Position numbers and translations under genes: made by a program | Part shown: positions 7,925-16,012 of the stretch, in pieces | Numbering within the stretch: the first letter of the stretch is position 1 | Layout: each line of letters begins with the position of its first letter | Notes under the pieces: generated by a model | The model's database searches: none | Told to the model about the DNA's origin: nothing | What the model saw: only the letters and a program-made list of their open reading frames with translations | Assembly (NCBI GenBank): GCA_903851415.1 | Contig: CAINOE010000093.1 | Span: forward strand, 1 to 37,624 | Direction: 5' to 3' | DNA length: 37,624 bases | Source of the DNA: an uncultured Rhodopila sp. | Lineage (GTDB): Bacteria > Pseudomonadota > Alphaproteobacteria > Acetobacterales > Acetobacteraceae

Positions 7925-8280
7925 AGCGTTCCCTTGAATTTCAACGAGAGACTGATACCGGAACGTTCCGCGCGAAAAGGCGCCGCCCGGACCTCGGTCC
8001 GCGAACGACGGCTATGACACGGCCAAGCGCCCGTCACCGCGCCCATCGGCAGCTCGGATCATACGCCGCCAAGGCCGCCGCTTGGGTCTCCATGGCCTCC
8101 AGCCGGCGCCGGCTCCGTGTGCCGGTCGCGGCACCTGCGGAGATCGTGGCCGGGACCGGCCTGCGTGCGGCGCCGGGACGCGGCTTGGCCGAACTCGCGG
8201 CCTGACCGCCGCCCCGTCCGAAATCGGTTCACTCTCCCCGCGCAACCCGTTACTCAGACACCGCGAGACAGGACTCCCCG
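7925..8280. other. intergenic stretch without a supported gene
   Basis: These 356 bases separate the propeller gene from the DUF2254 gene. A 94-codon frame crosses most of it on the plus strand, but its product is an arginine/alanine-rich string with no recognisable pattern, and it opens inside the preceding stop. I see no repeat copy, no tRNA and no clear terminator. Confidence 0.5.
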
Positions 8281-9603
8281 GTGCTGAAACAACTTCCCCT
8301 TCGCCTGCGTTCGGCTTCCTACTCCCTGCGCGGTGGCTTCCTGGTGCGCCCGCTGGTGATCGCCGTCTTTCTCGGATTCTGCGGCGCCGTGCTGTCGGCG
8401 CTGGAGGAAGCCTACCCGGCCGCCTCCGCCTGGATTCCCGTGACGCTGTTTCCCTCGCGCCAGGATGCGCAGGTGGCGCAGACGATCCTGTCGGTGATCG
8501 CCACCTCCACCATGACGGTGGTGTCGATCGTCTTCGCCATCCTGCTGATGACGCTGACGCTCGCCTCGATGCAGTTCTCGCCGCGCATCCTGATCAGCTT
8601 CGTGCGCGACCAGGGGACGCAGTGGACGCTCGGCATCTTCCTCGGCACGTTCACCTATTGCCTGGCGGCGCTGCCGGCCGCGCGGTCGATGCCGCAGCCG
8701 TTCGCGCCGATACTGACCGTGCTCGGCGCCATGCTGCTGGCGCTGGTCTCCGTCGGCTGGCTGCTGTTCTTCATCCACCACATCTCGCACGCCATCAGCG
8801 TCAACCACATCGTCGACCGCATCGCGCGGGAAACCGAGGAGGTGATCGACGCGCTCATGCCGCACCCGCGGGTCAACCACCACCTGCCGGCGCCCGTGCC
8901 GTTCGTGCCGGAGGAGCCGGAATTCCCGATCCTGAACGAGGTCTCCGGCTATATCCGCTTCATCGACACCGCGCGGCTGCTGGCGTTCGCCCGGATGCAC
9001 CATCTGCGCGTCCGCGTCACCCGCCGGGTCGGGCATTTCGTGCCGGCCGGCATTCCGCTGCTGATGGTCTCCCGCCGCACCCGGCTGGACCGGCACCATG
9101 CGGTGGACCTGACCGGCGCGTTCGATATCGGCCCGATGCGCACCTTGCAGCAGGATGTTGAGTTCGGCGTCATCCAGATCGTCGATATCGCGCTGCGGGC
9201 GATCTCCCCGGCGGTGAACGACCCCAGCACCGCGATCAGTTGCATCGACCAGCTGACCCGGGTGCTGATCCGCTGGGTGGACCGCATTCCGCCGGAGTCT
9301 ATCCTGTTCAGCCCGCCGCATGTGGCGCGGGTGGTGCTGCCCTGGATCGACCTCGACGGCCTGCTGAACACCGCCATCGAGCAGATCCGCGCTTACGCCA
9401 CCACCGATGCCGCGGTCAGCCTGCGTCTGCTGCGGCTGCTGCACGACGTCGCGGGCAGCACGGACGACCAGGCGCTGCGCCGCCGTCTGGCCGAACGCGG
9501 CGCGCGGGTCGTGGCCGGCTGCCGCGAGCGGTTGCCGGACGACGATCTGGCGCGGCTGGAGCAGCGGCAGGCGGCGCTGGAAGGGCTGTGCGCGGGCCGG
9601 TAG
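8281..9603 (+). CDS. DUF2254 family membrane protein
   Basis: The 440-residue product has a membrane N-terminal half and a soluble C-terminal half, as in the DUF2254 family. Segments include VRPLVIAVFLGFCGAVLSAL, a long helix around SVIATSTMTVVSIVFAILLM, LGIFLGTFTYCLAALP and VLGAMLLALVSVGWLLFFI. The phrases ASMQFSPRILISFVRDQG and FIHHISHAISVNHIVDRI are characteristic of the family, and the soluble part contains the signature DIALRAISPAVNDPSTA. Function is not known; the family is widespread in proteobacteria. The GTG start has AGGA about ten bases upstream. About 100 bases separate it from kdpF, so it may or may not be in the same transcript. Confidence 0.9.
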   Translation: MLKQLPLRLRSASYSLRGGFLVRPLVIAVFLGFCGAVLSALEEAYPAASAWIPVTLFPSRQDAQVAQTILSVIATSTMTVVSIVFAILLMTLTLASMQFSPRILISFVRDQGTQWTLGIFLGTFTYCLAALPAARSMPQPFAPILTVLGAMLLALVSVGWLLFFIHHISHAISVNHIVDRIARETEEVIDALMPHPRVNHHLPAPVPFVPEEPEFPILNEVSGYIRFIDTARLLAFARMHHLRVRVTRRVGHFVPAGIPLLMVSRRTRLDRHHAVDLTGAFDIGPMRTLQQDVEFGVIQIVDIALRAISPAVNDPSTAISCIDQLTRVLIRWVDRIPPESILFSPPHVARVVLPWIDLDGLLNTAIEQIRAYATTDAAVSLRLLRLLHDVAGSTDDQALRRRLAERGARVVAGCRERLPDDDLARLEQRQAALEGLCAGR

Positions 9604-9708
9604 TCAGCGAACCTGCATGGGAATCCTATGCGGGCCGCAGTCAGGCGCTATCGTTTTACTATGTCCGGGTGCGTATCATCTGACGCAGCTTGCACAGGGA
9701 CACTCCCG

Positions 9709-9792
9709 ATGCCTGACGCCGCGATGCTGATCCTGATCGTTCTGGCGGTGCTGCTCCCCGCCGCCTATGCCGCGTTCTGTCGGCGCATCTGA
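9709..9792 (+). CDS. kdpF: KdpF, small subunit of the Kdp potassium ATPase
   Basis: A 27-residue single-helix protein, MPDAAMLILIVLAVLLPAAY followed by AAFCRRI. It has the size, single membrane helix and position (two bases before kdpA) expected for KdpF, the peptide that stabilises the KdpFABC complex. Sequence conservation in KdpF is low, so the call rests mainly on location. CAGGGA lies nine bases before the ATG. The sequence is short enough to be missed by gene finders. Confidence 0.8.
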   Translation: MPDAAMLILIVLAVLLPAAYAAFCRRI

Positions 9793-9794
9793 TC

Positions 9795-11504
9795 ATGACC
9801 CCGCTCGGCGCGGCCCAGCTCTTCGGACTATTGGCCCTGCTGCTGCTGACGGTCCGGCCGCTTGGCCTTTATATGCAGCGGGTCTTCGCCGGCGAGCCGA
9901 CGCCGCTCTCGCCTCTGCTGAAGCCGATAGAGGCGCTGATCTACCGCATCGGCGGCATCAAAAGGGATCAGGAGCAGGTTTGGTTCGACTATGCGATGGC
10001 GTTCCTGGTCTTGCACCTGCCCGGCATGCTGCTGCTCTATGGCCTCCTACGCCTGCAGGACATCCTGCCGCTCAACCCCGCCGGGCAGCCGCCGGTGGCC
10101 CCCGGCCTGGCGCTGAATACCGCGATCAGCTTCGCCACCAACACAAGCTGGCAGTCCTACGGCGGCGAAACGACGCTGTCCCACCTCGCGCAGATGGCCG
10201 GGATCGCGGTGCAGAGCTTCCTGTCGGGCGCGGCGGGGATCGCCGTGGCCATCGCGCTGATCCGCGGTCTCGCCCGCCACGGGCTGAGCACCATCGGCAA
10301 TTTCTGGGTCGATCTGACCCGGGCGACGCTGTATGTGATGCTGCCGATATGCATCGTGGCGACGGTGTTCCTGGCCTGGCAGGGCGTGCCGGAGAGCCTC
10401 GGCGGCCCGGTTGCCGCGGTGACGCTGGAGGGTGCGCAGCAGACGATCCCGCTCGGCCCGGTCGCCTCGCAGGAATCGATCAAGCTGCTCAGCGGCGATG
10501 GCGGCGGCTTCTTCAACGCCCAGTCCGCGCACCCGTTCGAAAATCCCACCGCCCTCACCAACCTGCTCAGCATCCTGCTGATGCCGCTTATCGGCGCCGC
10601 CCTCACCAACTGCTTCGGCCGCATGATTGGCGAGGAACGCCAGGGCTGGGCGTTGCTGGCGGCGATGCTGCTGTTGCTGCTGGCGGGCGCGGTGGCGCTG
10701 CACGGCGCGGAGGCCGCCGCCAATCCGCTGCTGGCCGGCACCGGCGTGGAGCAGCACGCCGGCAACCTGGAAGGCAAGGAACTGCGCTTCGGCGTGCCCG
10801 GTTCGGCCCTGTTCTCGGAGTTTGGCACCGCGACCTCCTCGGGCGCGGTCAACGCCATGCACGACAGCTACATGCCGCTTGGCGGGCTGGTGCTGCTGGT
10901 CAACATGATGCTGGACGAGGTGATCATCGGCGGCCCGGGGTCCGGCCTGTTCGGCATACTGCTTTACGCGCTCGTCGCCGTCTTCATCGGCGGCCTCATG
11001 ATCGGCCGCACACCGGAGTATGTCGGCAACAAGATCGAGGCGCGCGAGATCAAGCTGGCGATGCTGGCGATCCTCGCGGTGCCCGGCGCTCTGCTGTGCC
11101 TGACGGCATTGGCGGTTGTCTTGCCGATGGGCGTGGCGGGGTTGGGGAATGCCGGGCCGCACGGGTTTTCCGAGGTGCTGTATGCCTACACCTCGGCGGC
11201 CAACACCAACGGCAGCGCGTTCGGCGGGCTGTCCGCCAATACCGGATTCTACAACCTGACCCTGGCGCTGGCGATGGTGCCTGGCCGCTTCTGCGTGGTC
11301 GTGCCGGTGCTGGCGCTTGCGGGATCGCTGGCCGGCAAGCGGCGGGTCCCTGTCTCCGCCGGCACATTGCCGACGACGGGTCCGCTTTGGGTCGGGCTTG
11401 TGCTCGGGGTCATCGTGATCGTCGGCGGGCTGTCCTATCTGCCCGCCCTGGCGCTCGGGCCGGTGGCGGAGCAGGCGTCGATGCTGCGCGGCGCGGTTTT
11501 CTGA
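9795..11504 (+). CDS. kdpA: KdpA, potassium-binding channel-like subunit
   Basis: The 569-residue protein is full length for KdpA. The four filter regions are all present: ATNTSWQSYGGE (114-125), GDGGGFFNAQSAHPFENP (234-251), TSSGAVNAMHDSYMPLGG (347-364) and TSAANTNGSAFGG (466-478), each with the expected glycine. KdpA binds and conducts K+ through the inner membrane, but transport needs the ATPase subunit KdpB plus KdpC. Neither follows: a terminator begins two bases after the stop and the next gene is a glycosyltransferase. The subunit therefore either pairs with a kdpBC located elsewhere or is stranded. A degenerate second kdpA fragment lies 1.8 kb downstream. Confidence 0.95.
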   Translation: MTPLGAAQLFGLLALLLLTVRPLGLYMQRVFAGEPTPLSPLLKPIEALIYRIGGIKRDQEQVWFDYAMAFLVLHLPGMLLLYGLLRLQDILPLNPAGQPPVAPGLALNTAISFATNTSWQSYGGETTLSHLAQMAGIAVQSFLSGAAGIAVAIALIRGLARHGLSTIGNFWVDLTRATLYVMLPICIVATVFLAWQGVPESLGGPVAAVTLEGAQQTIPLGPVASQESIKLLSGDGGGFFNAQSAHPFENPTALTNLLSILLMPLIGAALTNCFGRMIGEERQGWALLAAMLLLLLAGAVALHGAEAAANPLLAGTGVEQHAGNLEGKELRFGVPGSALFSEFGTATSSGAVNAMHDSYMPLGGLVLLVNMMLDEVIIGGPGSGLFGILLYALVAVFIGGLMIGRTPEYVGNKIEAREIKLAMLAILAVPGALLCLTALAVVLPMGVAGLGNAGPHGFSEVLYAYTSAANTNGSAFGGLSANTGFYNLTLALAMVPGRFCVVVPVLALAGSLAGKRRVPVSAGTLPTTGPLWVGLVLGVIVIVGGLSYLPALALGPVAEQASMLRGAVF

Positions 11505-11505
11505 T

Positions 11506-11531
11506 CCCGGCTTTCCGCCGGGGGCGTTTTT
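11506..11531 (+). terminator. intrinsic terminator after kdpA
   Basis: CCCGGC at 11506-11511 pairs with GCCGGG at 11517-11522 around a five-base loop, followed by GGCG and a run of five T. It starts two bases after the kdpA stop. Confidence 0.7.
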
Positions 11532-11634
11532 CGGTCGAGACGCGGCCGAGAAATCTGCGGCGGCCGTCATCCGTAAGCGCTACAAGCGGGGCGTATCCGC
11601 CGCTCGGCAAAGCGGCCATTCCGGGAGTTTCTGA

Positions 11635-12873
11635 GTGGGACTGACCGAGCGTGCCGGGCGCCTGGCGGTGTTCGGCCTGATCATCGCCGGCATGACGCTT
11701 TGCCTGGTCCGCGATCCCGGCACCGGCGATGTCGCGTTCTCGATCAGTTGGATCACCCGCATGCCGCCGGTGGGACCATTCGCCGGCTACGGCCTGATCG
11801 TTCCGGTGCATGACCTTGGGGTGAATTACCCGCCGCTGAGCATCCTGGCGCTGTGGGCATCGCTGCGGCTTGGGGCGATGGCGGGGCTGTCGGAGGTGCT
11901 CAGCTACAAGACCGGCGTCGCGCTGTTTACGCTGGTCTCCGTTCTGCTTGTGCTGCGGCGGGAACGCTCGGTCGAGCGGGCCGGACTGCTGTTCGTGCTG
12001 ACGGCGCCGTTCGGCTTGTTGCTTGGCTACTACGATGTGGTTTACCTGCCGTTTTTTCTCATCGCACTGTGGGCCGGCATGGACGGACGCTGGGGCGTGG
12101 CGGGCGCCGCGCTGGCGATTGCGAGCCTGGTGAAGTGGCAGCCGCTCATTCTGGCACCGGTGTTTGCTATCGGCATGCTGCGGGCATCCCGCTCGTGGCC
12201 GCGGCTGGGGCGGGACGCCGCGCCGGTGGTTTTGGTGGTGGCCGTTGTGCTCGGGCTGTTCGGGTGGGAGCCGACATGGCAGGCGTTCCGGATGGCTCTG
12301 CACAACGGGTATCTGAGCGGGCAGGCGGTCAATGCCGGATGGTTCGTTTCCTGGGTGTTGGAGGCCGCGCGATATGGCGCGCATCACCTGCTGCCGGATG
12401 GCGGCGTCGATATGATTTTACAGGATATCGACCCCGCGGGCGCTGTTTCGGGTCCCGGCGCGATGGCGCGGACGGCGCTGCGTCTGCTGTTCTGGGGCAG
12501 TTACGTGGCGGTCATGGCGGTATTCGTTTCGGGGAAGGCGACGCCGGCGGCGTTCATCCGGGCCGCGCTTGCGGCGAGCCTGGCGCAGTTCACCTGGAAT
12601 GTCGGGGTTCACGAAAACCACCTGTTCGTGCCGATGATCGTCGCCTACGTCGGCTGGGCGGCGGAGGCGGTGCCGCTGTTCTATCTGTGGGCGATCGGCT
12701 CACTGGCGGTTTTCAACATGGTCGCGTTCTACGGTACGGGCGAGGGACTTGGATTTTCGCGTGTCGCCGGGATTGACGGCACGGTGCTTCTTTCGATGGC
12801 GTCGGTGATTCTGTTCTTCCTGGTTTGCGGACTGCAATGGAAGGCTTCGCGGGGCGTTGGGAGTTCGGTTTGA
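11635..12873 (+). CDS. GT-C fold membrane glycosyltransferase (polyprenyl-phosphate-sugar type)
   Basis: A 412-residue protein with about ten membrane segments. VNYPPLSILALWASL resembles the first extracytoplasmic loop region of GT87/DUF2029 and ALG6-like enzymes, and VGVHENHLFVPM around residue 326 matches the conserved VHEKxxL-type motif of that group. Such enzymes move a sugar from a lipid-phosphate carrier to an acceptor outside the membrane, for example lipid A or a cell-wall glycan. Acidic residues in the first loop (here PGTGDVAF or PVHDLG) usually provide catalysis. The exact donor and acceptor are not predictable. GGGAG lies six bases ahead of the GTG start. A broken toxin-antitoxin pair abuts the 3' end on the other strand. 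Confidence 0.8.
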   Translation: MGLTERAGRLAVFGLIIAGMTLCLVRDPGTGDVAFSISWITRMPPVGPFAGYGLIVPVHDLGVNYPPLSILALWASLRLGAMAGLSEVLSYKTGVALFTLVSVLLVLRRERSVERAGLLFVLTAPFGLLLGYYDVVYLPFFLIALWAGMDGRWGVAGAALAIASLVKWQPLILAPVFAIGMLRASRSWPRLGRDAAPVVLVVAVVLGLFGWEPTWQAFRMALHNGYLSGQAVNAGWFVSWVLEAARYGAHHLLPDGGVDMILQDIDPAGAVSGPGAMARTALRLLFWGSYVAVMAVFVSGKATPAAFIRAALAASLAQFTWNVGVHENHLFVPMIVAYVGWAAEAVPLFYLWAIGSLAVFNMVAFYGTGEGLGFSRVAGIDGTVLLSMASVILFFLVCGLQWKASRGVGSSV

Positions 12874-12875
12874 AC

Positions 12876-12981
12876 TTGGGCGCCGCCATGAACCCGCAGC
12901 CCGGGCGTTCCGCAGCCATCGCAACCGCCGCCCTAAAGCGAGGACTGAAACAACCAGCCTGGTGTCGAAAACCGCGCGCAC
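12876..12981 (-). pseudogene. truncated PIN-domain toxin
   Basis: Starting from a GTG at 12981, the frame gives MRAVFDTRLVVSVLALGRRL and then RWLRNARAAGSWRR, after which similarity ends at the glycosyltransferase stop codon. The opening matches PIN-domain toxins (usual form VRAVFDTNVVVSAL followed by RLxWLR). The active-site DTN has become DTR, and roughly three quarters of the domain is missing. It lies 16 bases downstream of the AbrB-type antitoxin remnant, the normal order for such modules. It cannot make a working nuclease. Confidence 0.65.
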
Positions 12982-12997
12982 GGCACCGCGCCGGGCC

Positions 12998-13247
12998 CTA
13001 TTCCGCCCCGGGTTCAACCTTCCCGCTGCGCCGCGCCTGGGCGACGGCTTCGGCGACATCGGCCCAGGTGATGCCGAGCTCGGCAAGCTTCCGCCGCACC
13101 GCTTCGGCTGAACCCGGGGCGGGCGGGGGTCAGGACGATACGCTCGTCCTCGGCCTCAAAGTAGGCGGGTGCGGACCCGACCCCAACCGAGTCGAGCACC
13201 CGTTTCGGCGGGGTGAGTTGGTTATTGCTGGTGAGTTTGGCGAGCAT
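12998..13247 (-). pseudogene. AbrB/MazE-type antitoxin with a one-base frameshift
   Basis: The frame from the ATG at 13247 reads MLAKLTSNNQLTPPKRVLDS, then YFEAEDERIVLTPARPG, the SpoVT-AbrB swapped-hairpin fold of antitoxins such as MazE and VapB. At about 13113-13120 a run of C and G carries one extra base; shifting frame there restores SAEAVRRKLAELGITWADVA and a natural end at VEPGAE with stop TAG at 12998-13000. The total would be 82-83 residues, normal for the family. Unshifted, the C-terminus becomes an arginine-rich tail. The homopolymer context means a sequencing error is possible, but the downstream toxin is truncated too, which favours real decay. Confidence 0.7.
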
Positions 13248-13351
13248 ACCGCGGAAAGTAAGGAATCAAGGTCGCTACGACAACCACTTTGATTGTCCCT
13301 TCCCCGCCGCCACCCGCCGCCTACGGCCGATCGAAGTCGGCGAGCACTCTG

Positions 13352-13834
13352 ATGATGCTGGATTAGGTGTTCATCGGCGGCCCCGGGTTCGGGCTATTCG
13401 GAATGGCGCTGTATACTTTAGTCGCCGTTTTCGTAGGAGGTCCGATGTTCGGCCGCACGCCGGAGTATGTCGACAAAAAGATCGAGGCTCGGGAGATCAA
13501 TCTGGCGATGCTGGCGATCCTCGCGGTGCCCAGGGCGTCGCTTTACCTCACGGCATCGGCGATGGTCTCGCCGGCCGGCGTGTCGGGGTTTGGCAACGCC
13601 GGTCCGCACCGGTTTTCCGAGGTGCTGCACGCCCGTACCTCAGCGGCGAACACCACTGCCAGCGCGTTCGGCGGGCTGCCTTCCGATGCCGGGTTCTACA
13701 ACCTGACCCTGGCCCTGGCGATGGTGCTTGCACGCTTCTGTGTGGTCATACCCGTGCTGGCGCTGGTGGGATCGTTAGCCGACAAACGATGGGTCCCTGT
13801 ATCCGCCGGCACATTGCCGACTACCGGTTCGCTG
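13352..13834 (+). pseudogene. degenerate kdpA fragment (second copy)
   Basis: This stretch encodes the region of KdpA corresponding to residues 371-531 of the intact copy: MMLD, a TAG, VFIGGPGFGLFGM, GRTPEYVDKKIEAREI, GNAGPHRFSEVLHARTSAAN and PVSAGTLPTTG. By eye about three quarters of residues match the intact KdpA, so it is an old paralogue and not a fresh duplication. The glutamate codon after MMLD is a stop (TAG, 13364-13366), and in the fourth filter loop the key NG is changed to TA. No upstream or downstream kdpA sequence flanks it. After 13834 the frame runs on into unrelated sequence to 13909. Confidence 0.85.
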
Positions 13835-13873
13835 ACGATCAAAACCTTTAGATCGTTCTTAAGCAGCTTATCG

Positions 13874-14101
13874 TCAGGACTTCTGCAAAAGGCTGGGGTG
13901 GATGGCTAACTCTTGCCTGCTCGGGCTAGAAGTTGGCTGATCACTCAGCTGCCCATGAGAATCTCCTGCCAAGTCAATAGAATGTTTTTCTCCTACACCA
14001 AGCCTCCGCAATGCTGCCTCGGCCACGGATTCGGCAATTTTTTCCGCGGCCTTGCCACCGATCCGACCGCCTATCCTATAGGCTGCCTCGATAATGCCCA
14101 T
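13874..14101 (-). CDS. hypothetical protein, probable C-terminal part of a frameshifted gene
   Basis: From the ATG at 14101 this reads MGIIEAAYRIGGRIGGKAAE followed by KIAESVAEAALRRLG and a polar tail of 75 residues in total. The same frame is open upstream and yields ARSVRDPELQRNAINLIK directly ahead of the ATG, in natural continuity, while the neighbouring frame above (14107-14415) dies in a short unconvincing tail. The glycine-zipper-like GGRIGGKAAEKIAE stretch suggests a helix that packs in a membrane or in a helical bundle. No family is recognised. It could be a separate gene or the second half of one gene with 14107-14415. Confidence 0.4.
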   Translation of the reverse strand: MGIIEAAYRIGGRIGGKAAEKIAESVAEAALRRLGVGEKHSIDLAGDSHGQLSDQPTSSPSRQELAIHPSLLQKS

Positions 14102-14106
14102 TTTGA

Positions 14107-14415
14107 TCAGATTGATGGCGTTTCGCTGCAGTTCGGGATCCCTGACAGATCGTGCAATATCTCGCTGGTCCGGTCGGTAGCAGCCTTGTCTAGTGTCACC
14201 CCTGGCCGTAACTTTTGAAGGGCGCTCTCGACGATCAACTTTCGCCGGTCCTCGGGAATGATTTTTGCGACTATTGTGGCGGCATCAGGGACTAGTGACC
14301 GGAAACCTCCACCTCGGTTCTTCGGGGTGACCGGAACCTCGGAACCAACCTCTGCTGGCGTTTCCGATGCGTTTTGGGAATCTGACAACAGCGTACTCCC
14401 CCGATAGCGGCGCAT
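14107..14415 (-). CDS. hypothetical protein, probable N-terminal part of a frameshifted gene
   Basis: The 102-residue frame starts MRRYRGSTLLSDSQNASETP, has a polar linker, then a helical part (VPDAATIVAKIIPEDRRKLI and VESALQKLRPGVTLDKAATD). After about residue 85 the frame ends in NCSETPSI, whereas a shift of the reading frame leads to RDIARSVRDPELQRNAINLI and on into the 75-residue frame at 13874-14101. The upstream region is AT-rich with promoter-like features and an inverted repeat. Function unknown. Its codon use and the AT-rich leader differ from the surrounding high-GC genes, consistent with acquired DNA. Confidence 0.45.
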   Translation of the reverse strand: MRRYRGSTLLSDSQNASETPAEVGSEVPVTPKNRGGGFRSLVPDAATIVAKIIPEDRRKLIVESALQKLRPGVTLDKAATDRTSEILHDLSGIPNCSETPSI

Positions 14416-14433
14416 TAATCTACTCGTTCAAGC

Positions 14434-14490
14434 TGGTGCTATATAGATATTATTTTGTCTGGCGTTAAAATTAGCCATTTAGGCTAAACT
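14434..14490 (-). promoter_or_regulatory. AT-rich promoter region with inverted repeat
   Basis: Upstream of the minus-strand frame starting at 14415 the DNA turns AT-rich, including TATATAGATATTATTTTG on the plus strand. On the minus strand a TATCTATATA stretch could serve as -10. TTAGCC at 14471-14476 and GGCTAA at 14482-14487 form a perfect six-base inverted repeat with five-base spacer, a possible operator. No experimental or comparative support. Confidence 0.35.
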
Positions 14491-14692
14491 CACGCTAGCG
14501 GATCATTTTGGCGAAGGCCCCATCCGCGCGAGAATATAGGGCGATCGGAGCCGGCATGATGCCGAGCCGACACTAACTGGTGGATTGTTTCACCAAGCGA
14601 GCCTGGGACGAAAAACCAGTCTTTCTCTTGAAGGTCGTTTGCCGAATAAGGTCGGAGCCCATGACGGAAGCCGTGACCGCACCGTCCCGCGC

Positions 14693-16012
14693 CTAAGCCG
14701 CAACCCCAACATCCTCTTCCAGTTCCTCACGTCCCATCCGCCGGTGCGCCACCAACAACGTCCGGATGGTAAGGTCGGACACGCCGAAATGCTCCGCCAC
14801 ATCCTGCTGCGCCTCCGCGGAGTAATCCCCGGCCAGCATCCCATCGACAGCCTCGAACGGGCTGAGCAGCTCAGCCGCGAACGACCGTTGCACCTTCTGC
14901 CGATACGTATAGGCGCGCGTCGCCGGATGCAGCCACCCCCCAAACGGACTGACGATCCGATCCCCCAGCAGCCGCGCAAGTTCAAACCGCCGCCCGGACG
15001 GCCAGGCGGAGCGCAAAACAATCCGGCTGTCGCCTTCGGGGCCATCCAGCAAGAACGACAAGCCCGCTCCCCGCTTGCCCGCCGCCAGCACATCAACATC
15101 CACACCCGCCATATCGGCCAGCCGCGCATCCCTGATCGGCTCCTGACCAAAGCCTTCCTGCTCACGCAATGCCCGCGCAGCATTGGCGCCTAACTTCCAG
15201 GGTGGCGTCTCCTTCTCCGGCGAGAACACGCCCGCCTGAAGGGTCGCCGCAGCGCCCGGCGACACGGCGAACCCTTCGCTCGCCGCGATCAACCGCAACT
15301 CTTCGCCGGTCAACAGATCGCCTCCTTGCGCGCGATCCGCCGCCAACTCCTCGACCGAGCGATTTCCAAGAACCTGCGCGTCGTTCAACAGCCGATCGAG
15401 CACCGCCGGGTCTGCCTGATCCGGATCGCAACCCAGCAATGCTTCCAGCTTGCGCCGCTGCGCCGCGTCACGATCACGGCGTTCCTCGCCAAGCTCAGAC
15501 CAGATTTTGTCCAGATTTGTCTCCGGGATGCGCTCCGCGCGAAGCTGGCCGATCACCTGACCAATAAACAGGTCCACCGCCGTCTCGAATGCGAACGACG
15601 GCATGACGGCGGAGACATCGTTGATGTAGCGAAAGGTGGAAGCGGAGCCGTCCACGCTCGGCTTCGCGATCAGCCCGGTGCGTTCACCGTCCGAGACTAT
15701 GGTGATGTTGGGCCAGACATACCCCTCGCCAATGGTGGCCATGCGGTGCGCGAACGCCCAATCGGGCGCGTTGGACCTCGGCTCCCACCGCAGCCGCCAC
15801 CAGTTCCAGGCTAGCCACTCGGCCAGATGGTAGGCTGACAGCAACGGCTCGGTGCGAATGCGGTTGACGAACCCGTCGCGCCCCTCGCTCAGGCAGTGAT
15901 TGTCGAAATAGATCCCGACGGCGGAAAAGCATGCCCGCTCCTCCGGTGTCCCCTCTTCCAGGTGCTCCCAATCGGCCGTGATTGTCAGCCCGGGCTGCAT
16001 CGGCTCGTCCAT
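14693..16012 (-). CDS. ImmA/IrrE-like protein lacking the HExxH zinc site
   Basis: A 439-residue protein. The N-terminal 150 residues are rich in aromatic residues (LAEWLAWNWWRLRW, YVWPNITIVS). The C-terminal part follows the ImmA/IrrE layout: a strand (SRIVLRS), the helix RFELARLLGDRI at 342-353, SFAAELLSPFEAV, and a closing helix-turn-helix-like AEHFGVSDLTIRTLL. In active members the helix reads RFxLAHExGH; here the HExxH positions are R347-L-L-G-D351, so neither zinc histidine nor the catalytic glutamate is present. The protein is therefore probably not a protease. Its ATG lies inside the 3' end of the stop-interrupted gene upstream, in the overlapping arrangement of toxin-antitoxin or sensor-effector pairs. 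Fold assignment is by motif only. Confidence 0.65.
   Translation of the reverse strand: MDEPMQPGLTITADWEHLEEGTPEERACFSAVGIYFDNHCLSEGRDGFVNRIRTEPLLSAYHLAEWLAWNWWRLRWEPRSNAPDWAFAHRMATIGEGYVWPNITIVSDGERTGLIAKPSVDGSASTFRYINDVSAVMPSFAFETAVDLFIGQVIGQLRAERIPETNLDKIWSELGEERRDRDAAQRRKLEALLGCDPDQADPAVLDRLLNDAQVLGNRSVEELAADRAQGGDLLTGEELRLIAASEGFAVSPGAAATLQAGVFSPEKETPPWKLGANAARALREQEGFGQEPIRDARLADMAGVDVDVLAAGKRGAGLSFLLDGPEGDSRIVLRSAWPSGRRFELARLLGDRIVSPFGGWLHPATRAYTYRQKVQRSFAAELLSPFEAVDGMLAGDYSAEAQQDVAEHFGVSDLTIRTLLVAHRRMGREELEEDVGVAA

Noticed and set aside
7921..8205. A 94-codon gene after the beta-propeller
   Set aside because: Starts within the previous stop, has no ribosome-binding site and encodes an Arg/Ala-rich string with no pattern.
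11505..12873. The gene after kdpA as a kdpB or kdpC homologue
   Set aside because: It has no P-type ATPase DKTGT motif or KdpC features; it is a multi-pass protein with a GT-C VHENHLF motif.
14150..14200. Programmed ribosomal frameshift joining the two hypothetical frames
   Set aside because: No slippery heptamer or obvious downstream pseudoknot was seen; simple mutation is the more economical reading, so it is kept only as a minor alternative.
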